Notes: generated by a model from the letters alone, not told the origin. Positions 1-6,803 are shown, numbered from the stretch's first letter. The stretch: 13,284 bases of DNA from Baffinella frigidus (GCA_026770585.1 MU646973.1:179681-192964); one strand, 5' to 3'. Numbers and translations are program-made.

Positions 1-51
1 CCCCGCACACCCAACAGCCCGAGAGGCGCCCAGCAGACACAGCGATCCTCC
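1..51 (+). pseudogene. Truncated copy of exon 1 with its acceptor
   Basis: Bases 1-51 match 215-265 with a few substitutions, covering the CCCGCACACCCAACAG acceptor and the first ~34 bp of exon 1, and then diverge. The stretch between (52-214) has open frames but no clear donor in phase, so this is read as a broken exon duplicate. An alternative first exon is possible. Confidence 0.5.
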
Positions 52-231
52 GGGGTGCCTTGTACAGGAAGGACGGACACCCAGATTCCGGCGCCAACCG
101 AATTGCGGCATTCCGTAGGGTGCTATTGCATGCTACACCGTCTACAGGGTGATACGGAATGCCAAAACAACGCCGACGCAGGGATAATGTCATCCATCCT
201 TATGCTAATCCCCCCCCCGCACACCCAACAG

Positions 232-324
232 CCCGAGAGGCGCCCGGCAGTCACGGCGATCCTCCACAAGCACTCGGAGGAGGGGGCGAAGGGGGAGGTC
301 CTTCGGGAGTTCTTCGACACCCTG
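232..324 (+). CDS. Exon 1 (visible) of the five-exon + strand gene
   Basis: This 93-bp exon encodes 31 residues, beginning PERRPAVTAILHKHSEEG and ending REFFDTL. It lies between the acceptor ACACCCAACAG (AG at 230-231) and the donor CTG|GTTCTTAACCC, which opens directly into telomere-like repeat. It is phase 0 at both ends. A copy of its acceptor and first ~34 bp is present at 1-51. Confidence 0.7.
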
Positions 325-3270
325 GTTCTTAACCCTAAAACCTGAACCCGGAACCCGAAACCCTGAACCCTGAACCCGAAACCCTAAACCCGAAACCCCA
401 CACCCGAAACCCCAATCCCTGAACCCTAAAACCTAAAACCTGAACCCGAAAACGTAAAACGTGAAACCTAGGTCCTAGGACCTCAATCATAAATCCTCAA
501 CCCTAATCCCTGAACCCTAAACCCCAAACCTAAACCCTAAACCCTAAACCCCAAACCCCCCAACCCTCAACTCTGAACCCTAAACTCTAAACCCGAAACC
601 CGAAACCCGAAACCCGAAACCCGAAACCAGGAGCTGCACGGGCATGCCGCGCAGATCCTCGACGAAGACTCTGCCGCAGGTCTCATCCGGGAATATCATT
701 TGTGCAACGAAATTTACTTCACGTTTGCTCTACTATTACTAGTAGGAGCCTTACGTGTAGTAAATTTCGTATCCCATTTTCATGAAATTAAATGATGTTT
801 CCGGATAAGGTCCAAATCTGAGATAGACTCTCCTATTAGATGACGTGCCTAATTCAACCCTGTTTCCCCAACGATCGAGAGACTTGACTTGGGAGGGTCC
901 CTTCCTCCTCCCGTTCACAACCAAGCTGAAGGTCTCCCAGCTCACCCTAGGGTGGGGTTATCGACAAAAAAAATTATCGGTTTTTCAGTCCTCAGCCGAT
1001 AACTCCTGTTATCGGACTTATCAGCTTCCTGCCGAAAACGGTCACCGTTCGCCCTCTAGCTCCTTTGAGTTAAGATGGTTTCCTCAAAGTGGGTTAAGAT
1101 GGTTTCCTCAAACTGAGTTAAGATGGTTTCCTCAAACCGCAAGTTGATTTCCCTGTTGCGTGGTTCAATTTGATCAACTTTTGGTGTGAAAACGATAAGT
1201 CAACCCGGCCGGGAGATGACTTGGCCGCAGGTCCTAGCTCTGTCTGGCTAAAACTGGTCTCTCGCCTTAAAAGCGTTTTAGTTGCCCTTTTGTACTGGAT
1301 TTTCTGCTGTAAATGTGTTTTATGGCGAGCCCGTTTTTACTCAGGCAGAGCTAGAGACCTGTCCTCCCTCCAGGCACGCGCGTGCTCGTGTCCTGTTTTT
1401 TTTCCCCCGCTCCCAGCTCTGTGGAAGTTTGGTTTGGTCTTGCGAGTGTGGTGAGAGCCGGGCTCTTGTCGGATGTGCACCACACACCCAGAATGTCAAC
1501 TTGAGCATAGTCTAAAACGTACCGCCGTAGATACCTACTGCGGTACGTGCCACACGTCCTCCCCAAATCAAACTCCAACCCCCAAACCCGAACACCCTAA
1601 ACCCTCAACCCTAAACCCCAGACCCTAAACCCCAAACCCCAAACCCCAAACCCCAAACCACAAACCACAAACCCCACACCAGGCGATCCCTCATGGGGCA
1701 CGACTCTCCCCCTCTGCAAAATGTGCGTGGTGGTGCTCAAAACCTCGACCCTAAACCCCAAACCCCAAACCCCAAACCCCAAACCCTAAAAAAACAGGCG
1801 ACCCATCATGGGGCGCAACGCTACCCCTCTGCAAAGTGTGCGTGGTGGTGCTCGACCGGCCCCTGGTCGAGAGCGTGCAGCGATCGGGGGCGCTCAAGTC
1901 CCTCATCGAATACGCCGCACAGGTGAAACTCCAGAGGTCGAAACAGGTTCAATTTAGAACTCGTTTTTGTGCTATCTTAAGGGTGCCCCCCCCCGGGCCC
2001 TTCAAGTGTCCACTAGAACTCCAGGGAACTCTCGCGCGACCCAGTGGTAGAGCTATTCCGGTAGGACTTGTCGCGTTTTCGATTTCGAGACTTCGAGACT
2101 TCGAGACTTCATTTGTACCATGAGATTTGAAACGGTGTGTTTTAAAACGTTTTACGCCCTTTCAAACCTTTTGGAAGTCTGAAATCTTGAAATCTCGAAG
2201 TCGACCACCCAGTGGTAGTGGGGAGGGGTGGGGGGGGGTGCAGCCTTGCGACTGCCAGTGGTTTGACCAGTTAGGCCGTTCCTCAGGTTATGCTCCTCTC
2301 CTGCAGGGGGGGGGGGGGCAGAGAGAGCGAGACCCCCCCCTGGTTGTCGCCATGTGAATGGCGTGTGATCGCTTCGCCTAAACTCATCGAAATGGGGGTG
2401 GTTCGTTTACTATATTGCCTACGGTAGGCTGCTCTCGCCACTCATAGAGTACGCTGCACAGGTGAAACTCCTAGCTTCTCGAAGCTAGGAGTGTAAACCT
2501 GGGCTCGCCATAGAAGCATTTCGGTTGCCCTTTTTGTTCTGGATTTCCTGCTCTAACTGTATTTTACGAGTCCATATGTATTCAGGCGGGGCTAGAACTC
2601 GGCTCGAGTCGCCTACGAGGGAACGGAGGACAGACCTTTACAGATGAAATAGAGAAGAACCCTGTGTGAGTTGCAGCACGGCCGACATGTATGAACCCCC
2701 ACGAGGCTACGTCTGACCAGGACCTAGCGAGGGGCTGCAACTCCTGCTTATTATCAAGTCCACGTTGAACCCTAAACCCTAAACCCAAAAACCCAAAAAC
2801 CCAAAAACCCAACACCCAAAACCCAGAACCCTAAACCCAACCCCCCTGACCCCCAAACCCCAAACCCCACCCCAGGTCCTTGGAGACAAGCGCGTCATAT
2901 TCCTCTCCCTCTTAGAAGGGACACCAACACAACCCGCGCGTTTCGCGGCAGCAAACGCGATTCGCACCCTCGGCGGCCCAGTCGCCATGTAAACCCTAAA
3001 CCCCAAACCCCTAAACCCTAAACGCTAAACCTTAATCCCTACACCCTACACCCTACACCCTACACCCTACACCCTACACCCTGAACCCTACGCCCTGAAC
3101 CCTACACCCTAAACCCTAAACCCTAAACCCTAAACCCTAAACCCTAAACCCTAAACCCTAAACCCTAACCCAGGGGGCTGCACCGCGCCGTGATGTGCAG
3201 CGCGCTGGACAAGAACAGTGCGAAGGACGCCGCCATGGTTGCGGTCGAACAGATCACCAGGCGAAGCTGA
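232..3270 (+). CDS. Five-exon gene with telomere-repeat introns, 5' partial; possible ARM/HEAT-like helical protein
   Basis: The join of 232-324, 631-679, 1798-1922, 2876-2988 and 3174-3270 gives 477 bp: 158 codons plus TGA, with no internal stop. Every intron starts GT and ends AG. Phases match at all four junctions (0, 1, 0, 2): GCAG plus GC makes a Gly codon and GCCAT plus G makes a Met codon. The first exon follows an acceptor, so the start lies outside the window. The protein is rich in Ala and Leu. Stretches such as SGALKSLIEYAAQ and ARFAAANAIRTLGG resemble the helix packing of armadillo/HEAT repeats, but this is an impression and I do not recognise the family. Exon GC is high, unlike the repeat introns. 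Exons 1, 3 and 5 have truncated copies nearby. Additional exons inside the two long introns cannot be excluded. I am confident the exons are real and less sure of the function. Confidence 0.72.
325..630 (+). repeat. Intron made of degenerate telomere-like repeat
   Basis: This 306-bp intron consists mainly of CCCTAAA, CCCTGAA, CCCGAAA and CCCCAAA units on the sense strand. It begins GTTCTTAACCC and ends CCCGAAACCAG. The only internal GT and AG dinucleotides lie in a short non-repeat patch at about 456-481 (AAACGTAAAACGTGAAACC followed by two CCTAGG-like hexamers). CTAAAC/CTAAC units throughout could serve as branch sites. Confidence 0.75.
631..679 (+). CDS. Exon 2 of the five-exon + strand gene
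   Basis: This 49-bp exon encodes ELHGHAAQILDEDSAA plus one base of a Gly codon. The acceptor is the last unit of the repeat array (CCCGAAACCAG). The donor is GCAG|GTCTCA, a weaker match to consensus than the others. A palindromic element begins 5 bp after the donor, at 685. The phase-1 end is completed correctly by the GC that starts exon 3. Confidence 0.65.
685..806. mobile_element. Nested palindromic MITE (AACGAAATTTAC core), copy 1
   Basis: The outer inverted repeats are 685-701 and 790-806 (ATCCGG...ATCATTT). Inner inverted repeats are 705-723 and 753-771 (AACGAAATTTACTTCACG type). The inner core is shared with the element at 12956-13090. It lies in the intron after exon 2, 5 bp past the donor. 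There is no coding capacity. Confidence 0.65.
1067..1138. repeat. Three 24-bp tandem repeats
   Basis: Three adjacent units (1067-1090, 1091-1114, 1115-1138) share TTAAGATGGTTTCCTCAAA. The unit length is a multiple of three and reads (E/G)LRWFPQ(S/T) in one frame, but the surroundings lack coding character and the array lies in an intron of the + strand gene. Confidence 0.8.
1250..1515. repeat. Diverged dispersed repeat, copy 1
   Basis: Positions 1250-1360 align with 2497-2612 (shared TTGCCCTTTTGTNCTGGAT and CAGGCNGNGCTAGA blocks). Positions 1448-1512 align more weakly with 8168-8245 (GGTGAG..GGGCTCTT and AACTTGAG blocks). This looks like an old interspersed element. The remainder of 807-1066 and 1139-1249 holds nothing I recognise. 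Confidence 0.5.
1517..1548. repeat. 14-bp stem hairpin
   Basis: ACGTACCGCCGTAG (1517-1530) and CTACTGCGGTACGT (1535-1548) are inverted repeats with one mismatch and a 4-nt ATAC loop. Function is unknown; it resembles the CCTACNGTAGG palindromic cores of the nearby MITEs. Confidence 0.7.
1566..1680 (+). repeat. Telomere-like array inside intron 2
   Basis: CCCTAAA, CCCCAAA and related units read on the sense strand of the gene. The array ends at the CACCAG acceptor of the truncated exon-3 copy. Confidence 0.75.
1683..1738 (+). pseudogene. 5' fragment of exon 3 (duplicate)
   Basis: This matches 1798-1853 with its acceptor and keeps the frame (DPSWGTTLPLCKMCVVVL). It then breaks off into CCCTAAA/CCCCAAA repeat at about 1748, and there is no donor. 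Read as a broken tandem duplicate of exon 3. Confidence 0.65.
1748..1795 (+). repeat. Telomere-like array before exon 3
   Basis: CCCTAAA/CCCCAAA units separate the truncated copy of exon 3 from the complete exon and supply the sequence just upstream of its AACAG acceptor. Confidence 0.75.
1798..1922 (+). CDS. Exon 3 of the five-exon + strand gene
   Basis: This 125-bp exon has two bases of a Gly codon followed by 41 codons, from DPSWGATLPLCKV to ALKSLIEYAAQ. The acceptor CTAAAAAAACAG ends a telomere-like array and the donor CAG|GTGAAAC is a good consensus match. Partial copies of its 5' end (1683-1738) and its 3' end plus donor (2429-2471) lie on either side. Because both copies are truncated, this one is taken as the functional exon. 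Confidence 0.7.
2041..2216. repeat. Foldback element with 9-bp tandem units
   Basis: The left arm 2080-2111 (three CGAGACTTC-type units) is an imperfect inverted repeat of 2172-2203. Inner TTTGAAA/TTTCAAA segments extend the pairing. A CCCAGTGGTAG-type direct repeat flanks the arms (about 2040-2050 and 2208-2218) and could be a target duplication. It lies in intron 3; no gene. Confidence 0.55.
2221..2345. repeat. G-run/C-run low-complexity segment
   Basis: Long G runs (about 2228-2238 and 2306-2318) are followed by a C run (about 2333-2340). It lies in intron 3; no coding signal. Confidence 0.6.
2429..2471 (+). pseudogene. 3' fragment of exon 3 with donor (duplicate)
   Basis: The frame LLSPLIEYAAQ, the CAG|GTGAAACTCC donor and 10 bp of intron match the end of exon 3 (1889-1932). 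Several differences are synonymous (GAA/GAG, GCC/GCT). It is followed at once by a perfect palindrome (2468-2491). Confidence 0.6.
2468..2491. repeat. Perfect 11-bp stem palindrome
   Basis: CTCCTAGCTTC (2468-2478) and GAAGCTAGGAG (2481-2491) are exact inverted repeats with a 2-nt TC loop. It overlaps the end of the exon-3 fragment. Confidence 0.75.
2497..2612. repeat. Diverged dispersed repeat, copy 2
   Basis: Same family as 1250-1360, roughly three quarters identical by eye. The following 2613-2766 holds no recognised gene. Confidence 0.5.
2767..2873 (+). repeat. Telomere-like array at the end of intron 3
   Basis: CCCTAAA, CCCAAAAA and CCCCAAA units on the sense strand lead into the CCCCAG acceptor of exon 4. 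Confidence 0.75.
2876..2988 (+). CDS. Exon 4 of the five-exon + strand gene
   Basis: This 113-bp exon has 37 codons plus AT, from VLGDKRVIFLSLLEG to RTLGGPVA. The acceptor is CCCCACCCCAG and the donor is GCCAT|GTAAACCC, where the intron begins as telomere-like repeat. Without splicing the frame would stop at once (ATG TAA). With splicing, AT joins the G of exon 5 to restore Met. No duplicate of this exon was found in the window. Confidence 0.72.
2989..3173 (+). repeat. 185-bp intron made entirely of telomere-like repeat
   Basis: The whole intron is CCCTAAA-type repeat with CCCTACA, CCCTGAA and CCCTACG variants. The only GT is the donor (2989-2990) and the only AG is the acceptor (3172-3173). 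The 3' part is a run of perfect CCCTAAA units ending CCCTAACCCAG. Confidence 0.85.
3174..3270 (+). CDS. Last exon of the five-exon + strand gene
   Basis: One base completes the Met codon, followed by 31 codons (GLHRAVMCSALDKNSAKD to VEQITRRS) and TGA at 3268-3270. The acceptor is CCCTAACCCAG, immediately after a pure CCCTAAA array. The last 42 bp of the exon, including the stop, are repeated with a 47-bp period at 3276-3317. Confidence 0.7.
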
Positions 3271-3275
3271 AGACT

Positions 3276-3317
3276 GCCGCCATGGTTGCGGTCGAACAGA
3301 TCACTCGGCGAAGCTGA
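3276..3317 (+). pseudogene. Duplicate of the 3' end of exon 5
   Basis: This 42-bp repeat of 3229-3270 (47-bp period) includes the in-frame TGA. It has two adjacent substitutions (ACCAGG to ACTCGG). It lies after the stop, so probably in the 3' UTR. Confidence 0.7.
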
Positions 3318-3517
3318 ATACTCCTGTGATGGTAAGGGTGAATGGGGGAGGGGCGTGGGCGAGCGGGGGGGGGCGAGGCGCGACGTCACTCAGCGCGTTG
3401 TCGGCGATAACGAAAGAGTTTAGTCCTGGATGCCTTTCGCTTCACGCGCGCCTTGCGAAGGAGACGCCGCACCTCCTCGCCAGGGAGAAGCTCGGGGCCT
3501 ACGAAAGGCCCAGCGCC

Positions 3518-3571
3518 CTACCTACTGTGGTCGTAATGGGGGGGCGGTGTCTTACAGTCGAGGTACAGGAG
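3518..3571. mobile_element. 121-bp MITE family, degraded right half
   Basis: CTACTGTGGTCG, a G run and a CTTACAGTCGAGGTAC-like end resemble the right half of the 121-bp family. The preceding 3318-3517 has open frames on both strands but no supported gene, and 3572-3929 holds nothing I recognise. Confidence 0.45.
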
Positions 3572-3929
3572 TAGTCGTTTTTCGGCGCTGGGGAGCGGTG
3601 TGTCGATTGTAGGGCTCAGCGTGTGCTGGTTGTGCGGGGGAGAGAGTGTGGCGTGATCATGGTGTCGGTCCGAAACGAAGGTGGAGAGGGTCGGGCTGGT
3701 GTGAAAGGAGTCGCAGACACACCCTTCGTGGGGGTGCGTAAACAGCGGCCGTGTTGGTAGTAATAAAGGTCTCTTACAATTCAAAGCGGGGGATGCGGCC
3801 GTGTAGGTGCTGGCGAGATTGAGGGTGTGTCACGTGCGACTGCTCCAAAAAAAAACTACATGTACGACAGACAAAACGCGTTTATTTGTGTGTAGGCCTG
3901 TTGGCGTGAAACGTGGGAGAGACCTCCAC

Positions 3930-4050
3930 TACAGGGGTACCTCGCTCATAAGAAAGCCCCCCCCCCCTAGGACCACCATAGGGCCCTATGCATAGGCCTA
4001 CTGTAGGGTCCTGGGGGGGGGCAGTTTCTTATGAGCGAGGTAACCCTGTA
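3930..4050. mobile_element. 121-bp MITE, full-length copy
   Basis: It starts TACAGGGGTACCTCG and ends CGAGGTAACCCTGTA as terminal inverted repeats of about 26 bp. A C run/CCTAGG and CCTACTGTAGGG core allows folding along its whole length. It is exactly as long as three other complete copies. TA at each end is compatible with a TA target duplication. Confidence 0.85.
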
Positions 4051-4106
4051 GCACCCAGTTGTTTGCTACGCCGACGAATGCTGTTCCGCAAGATGCATGC
4101 ATCACT

Positions 4107-4270
4107 CAGTGCTTATCTCAGAAAACGAGTTCTAAAACTCGTTTTCTTAAGTCAATTCCCCTCCAAATTTGTCAACTTATGCGGAGAGTAAAGAATAAGT
4201 TGACGAATTTGTAAGGGAGTTGACTTAAGAAAACGAGTTTTAGAACTCGTTTTCTGAGATAAGTGCATTG
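4107..4270. repeat. 164-bp near-perfect foldback
   Basis: Arms 4107-4180 and 4195-4270 are near-perfect inverted repeats around a 14-nt loop (4181-4194). Each arm contains its own hairpin (GAAAACGAGTT CTAA AACTCGTTTTC at 4121-4146, and its mirror), so a cruciform with side hairpins is possible. It sits between two 121-bp family MITEs. No coding. Confidence 0.85.
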
Positions 4271-4277
4271 CACTCCG

Positions 4278-4450
4278 TACAGGGGTACCTCGCGCATAAG
4301 GAGCCGCGCCCCTCCCTAGGACCACCGTAGGGCTACCACCGTGGGGTAATAGTACCACCGTAGGGCTACCCCAGAGGGCTGTGTATCACCGTAGGGCTAT
4401 ATAGCCCTACGGTGGTCCTAGGGGGGGGCGCGGCTCCTTACGAGCGAGGA
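4278..4450. mobile_element. 121-bp MITE family, expanded variant
   Basis: The left TIR TACAGGGGTACCTCG and a right side CTTACGAGCGAGGA lack the last bases. The centre is enlarged by about 50 bp through repeated ACCACCGTAGGGCTA-type units, so the copy is about 172 bp. Confidence 0.75.
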
Positions 4451-4486
4451 TGTGGGCCACTCACTCGTCGGGGCAGCCTTGCTCGC

Positions 4487-4607
4487 TACAGGGGTACCTC
4501 GCTCATAAGAAAGCGCCTCCTCCTAGAACCCTATAGTGGGCATATGACTAGGGCCCTATGGTGGTCGTAGGGGGGAGGCAGTTTCTTATGAGCGAGGTAC
4601 CCCTGTA
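4487..4607. mobile_element. 121-bp MITE, full-length copy
   Basis: Complete with both TIRs. Its end lies only 11 bp from the stop codon of the - strand gene, so it is likely to be in that gene's 3' UTR or poly(A) region. Confidence 0.85.
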
Positions 4608-4618
4608 CCGAAGGTCGA

Positions 4619-5236
4619 TCAACAAAACACACTGAAGCGCAGCCACCTTCCTTCATCCTCCTTCCGGGCCGCCTTCATCTGCCCAGCGTTCTCCCGCGCA
4701 GCTTTTTGACGCGCGAACTCTTCCCGGGCAACCTTTTTCTGTGCAGCATCTTCGCGGGCAGCCCGCTCCTTGATGCAGCACGCAGCGTCGACCAGCGACT
4801 GGAAGGGGGTTCGCAAGGCCTCGCACGCGTCCACTTTCTTCAGAAGCTCCATGCACTCGTTGAAGCCATTCAGCTCCAGGTGCCGCGGATTCCGCTCTTC
4901 CCAGGAACGTCCGTAGTTGTATTCGTAGTAGCCTCGTGGGTGGTTGCGCTCCGAGAGATCAAGTGCCGAGTGACGGTATGCATTCCGTGCGGAGGCGTCT
5001 GCGCCCTCTTCGGGAAGAAAATGGACGGCACTAGAGTTGCCAGTGCTGGCAGCGCTCATCGGAGCGGTGACCCCATCGGCACTCTTCAGGTTGATAACCT
5101 GTCCAGCGACCATCTGCGTCCGCCACTCCTCAACGTCGTCGCCGTACGCCCCACACGTGAAAGGGATGTCTGAAGGTGCGGATATGGAGAGGAGGATGCA
5201 GAGGAGGAGGAGTGAGACGAGTGCGTCTCTTGCCAT
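4619..5236 (-). CDS. Small secreted/ER-targeted protein with charged repeat tail
   Basis: The start is taken at ATG 5236-5234 (205 aa) because it puts a classic signal peptide at the N-terminus: MARDALVSLLLLCILLSI then a small-residue region (SAPS) near residue 20. An upstream in-frame ATG at 5299 would add 21 residues before the hydrophobic segment and is less likely. The middle (about 30-130) is polar with no recognised domain. Cysteines occur near C-terminal helices (NECMELLKKVDACEAL, then CC at 153-154). Residues 157-195 form four ~10-residue charged units (ERAARED, QKKVAREE, RQKAAREN, QMKAARKE) and are probably a helical or coiled-coil tail. The protein ends WLRFSVFC. It is divergent from the ankyrin gene at 5337. 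I do not recognise the family. Confidence 0.62.
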   Translation of the reverse strand: MARDALVSLLLLCILLSISAPSDIPFTCGAYGDDVEEWRTQMVAGQVINLKSADGVTAPMSAASTGNSSAVHFLPEEGADASARNAYRHSALDLSERNHPRGYYEYNYGRSWEERNPRHLELNGFNECMELLKKVDACEALRTPFQSLVDAACCIKERAAREDAAQKKVAREEFARQKAARENAGQMKAARKEDEGRWLRFSVFC

Positions 5237-5336
5237 CACGGGAAATTTGATTTTAGAATTTGACCAGCCCCGGATTCGAAAAAAAAACTGACGCTCCATA
5301 GACTCGTCGCATCACTGACGAAGGGTGGGGCAAGAG
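5237..5336. promoter_or_regulatory. Divergent intergenic region, putative bidirectional promoter
   Basis: Only 100 bp separates the two opposing start codons. The region is locally AT-rich (AAATTTGATTTTAGAATTT, and an A9 run at 5279-5287) within GC-rich coding DNA, and carries a repeated ACTGACG (about 5287 and 5314). No clear TATA box was identified. Promoter function is inferred from geometry only. Confidence 0.35.
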
Positions 5337-6182
5337 ATGTCGACGTTTCACGCCCCCCCGCTCGCCACTGCATCGGCAGAAGGCGCGACTGCGGTGGTGC
5401 GTCGCCTGCTCGACGACGGTGCAGACGTCCAGGAAACGTGGAAGGGGAACTCAGCGCTCCACCGCGCCTTACAATACGGGCACGACTCCATTGTTCAGCT
5501 TCTGATCGAGAAGGGCGCGCACGTAAATTTGGAGAGAATTGGCGGGCAGTCCTCTCTTCATCTCGCCATTACAGGGAAGTGCAGCGACGCGACTGTGCAG
5601 CTGCTGCTGGACAAGGGCGCAGCCGTCAATGCCATGAACAGGCAGAAGGAAACACCTCTTCATTACGCTATCTTGGAGGGACGCGATCAGGTGGTTGACA
5701 TGCTGCTGGAGAAGGGCGCTGACGTGAGTCTCACGACAAAGATCGGGTGTACGGCACTGCACTACGCTGTCGCGGAGGGGCGCGACGCGATCGTAGAGGT
5801 TCTCCTGGGCAAGGGGTCTGACGTAAACCTCAAAACAACAGACGTCTACGGGGATACGCCTCTTCATCTCGCGGTGGATGCATCTTGGAGTGGGAATTAC
5901 GTCATCGTGAAGATGCTGCTTGACAGGGGCGCTGACGTGTGCGCGAGGAACAGCTCTGGACGGACGCCGGAGAACCTCGCTTCCTCGCTACGGTACCAAG
6001 AGGGGATGGATGACATTGTGACGCTCCTGCGTGCGGAAGCGGAACGCAGGGCAGCAGAGGCGGAACGCAGGGCATCGTGCGAGGCGTTTGCCATGCTCGA
6101 CCATGAGCGGCTCGGCGCGCAGTCTCTGGGCCGACGTCTTGATGCGGGAGTGGTGCGGATGATTATGGATCTAGTGTGGTGA
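5337..6182 (+). CDS. Ankyrin-repeat protein, 281 aa
   Basis: The first ATG is at 5337; the frame upstream extends only to a GTG and is not used. Ankyrin repeats occupy about residues 9-232: a degenerate N-cap (9-35), then repeats at 36-68, 69-102, 103-135, 136-169 and 171-205 with the (T/S)xLHxA...IVxxLLxxGAxVN pattern, and a degenerate last repeat (206-232). A short charged helix (AEAERRAAEAERRA) follows, and then a C-terminal block containing HERLGAQSLGRRLDAGVVRM. No transmembrane segment or signal peptide is seen. The gene appears intronless, with repeat GC and codon use like the other ankyrin gene at 8725-9180. The role is presumably protein binding in the cytoplasm or nucleus; the partner is unknown. 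The C-terminal block looks like a family-specific tail. Confidence 0.9.
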   Translation: MSTFHAPPLATASAEGATAVVRRLLDDGADVQETWKGNSALHRALQYGHDSIVQLLIEKGAHVNLERIGGQSSLHLAITGKCSDATVQLLLDKGAAVNAMNRQKETPLHYAILEGRDQVVDMLLEKGADVSLTTKIGCTALHYAVAEGRDAIVEVLLGKGSDVNLKTTDVYGDTPLHLAVDASWSGNYVIVKMLLDRGADVCARNSSGRTPENLASSLRYQEGMDDIVTLLRAEAERRAAEAERRASCEAFAMLDHERLGAQSLGRRLDAGVVRMIMDLVW

Positions 6183-6293
6183 GGGTGCCCGCACCCAGCC
6201 GGTGTTGCCGATGCGAGGGCAACGAGAGCTGGTGCGAGAGCAGCAAGCGCAGCGTGACTGGAGGCGCAGCAGCCGTGTCCACTGGATTTGTGG

Positions 6294-6390
6294 TTTAGGG
6301 TCTAGGGTCTAGGGTCTAAGGTCTAGGGTCTAGGGTCTAGGGTCTAGGGTCTGGGGTCGAGGGCTTAGGGTTTAGGGTTTAGGGTTTAGG
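6294..6390. repeat. Telomere-like array (TCTAGGG and TTTAGGG units)
   Basis: TCTAGGG units (about 6299-6360) followed by perfect TTTAGGG. The orientation is opposite to the ankyrin gene just upstream. Read on the C strand, the CCCTAGA variant contains AG in every unit, unlike the intronic arrays. Between 6183 and 6293 I see only short open frames. Confidence 0.8.
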
Positions 6391-6508
6391 GACAGGGGTT
6401 CCTCGAAGACGACACCGCCCCCCTCCTAGGACAACTTCAGGACCCTCGCAATTGGCCTGAAGTAGGGCGTAATGGGAGCGGTGGCCTATGATCGAGGTAC
6501 CATGAGAG
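6391..6508. mobile_element. 121-bp MITE family, diverged copy
   Basis: It begins GACAGGGGTTCCTCG directly after the last TTTAGGG unit and ends near ATCGAGGTACCATGAGAGG. The interior TCCTAGGACAA and AAGTAGGGCG are recognisable. Many substitutions make it one of the older copies. Confidence 0.6.
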
Positions 6509-6517
6509 GGGTCCTGA

Positions 6518-6543
6518 AAGTGGACCACCTGCGAGGTCCACTT
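6518..6543. repeat. 9-bp stem hairpin with ACCTGCGA loop
   Basis: AAGTGGACC (6518-6526) and GGTCCACTT (6535-6543) are exact inverted repeats. The segment ACCTGCGAGGTCCACTT recurs at 6850-6866 and, diverged, near 7091-7107. Confidence 0.65.
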
Positions 6544-6678
6544 AGTGGGCATAAGTAGCCAGGAATTAGTTAACTAGGAGTGCCTCTTCTCTTGTGTACA
6601 TCTTTCATACATTTTCATCACACCGATCTATGTGCAGGGGAGGACGTCCTGTCCACTAAGGTCCGCGCATGACTATCT

Positions 6679-6803
6679 CGAGTACACCACACAGCGGACT
6701 ATGAAGGGATTTTGAATAACCCCTGAGCGATCAGACCTAGGACCCTACAGTAGACACAAAGGGGGGTTCATTTGGATAAGGTAACGGAAAGGTGGCCCGA
6801 TGT
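6679..6803. repeat. Dispersed repeat D, copy 1
   Basis: Closely matches 11893-12027: both start CGAGTACACCACACAGCGGA, carry an AATAACCCCT and CCTAG/GGACCCTAC core, and end GGATAAGGTAACGGAAA. The internal part ACCTACGGTAGGCAACC resembles 9463-9511. Mobile or duplicated DNA without coding. Confidence 0.75.

Noticed and set aside
1067-1138. CRISPR-like repeat array
   Set aside because: The units are directly adjacent without spacers, in a eukaryotic context.
845-1147. 100-codon frame with ELRWFPQT repeats
   Set aside because: The periodicity is a 24-bp tandem repeat within an intron; the rest of the frame lacks coding character.
2600-2760. Possible further exon in intron 3
   Set aside because: Short frames with stops in all phases near the candidate splice sites; the exon 3 to exon 4 junction is already in phase.
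1597-3006. Minus-strand open frames reading GFRVWGLGF-type peptides (1597-1782, 2582-2815, 2779-3006)
   Set aside because: They are translations of the telomere-like repeats, antisense to the spliced gene.
3218-3574. 118-codon + strand frame
   Set aside because: It is a different frame of exon 5 and its duplicate, then continues into a degraded MITE; both strands are open through GC-rich sequence, so openness is not informative.
3807-4358. Several 60-70 codon frames with YRGTSLIR or its reverse
   Set aside because: They translate MITE ends and the 164-bp foldback.
4706-5173. 155-codon + strand frame opposite the secreted protein
   Set aside because: Shadow frame; the - strand has a signal peptide and repeat-patterned tail.
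6183-6293. Possible - strand exon after an AG next to the 6294 array
   Set aside because: All frames are open in this Ala/Leu-biased GC-rich DNA, the array contains AG in every unit, and no phase-consistent partner exon was found.
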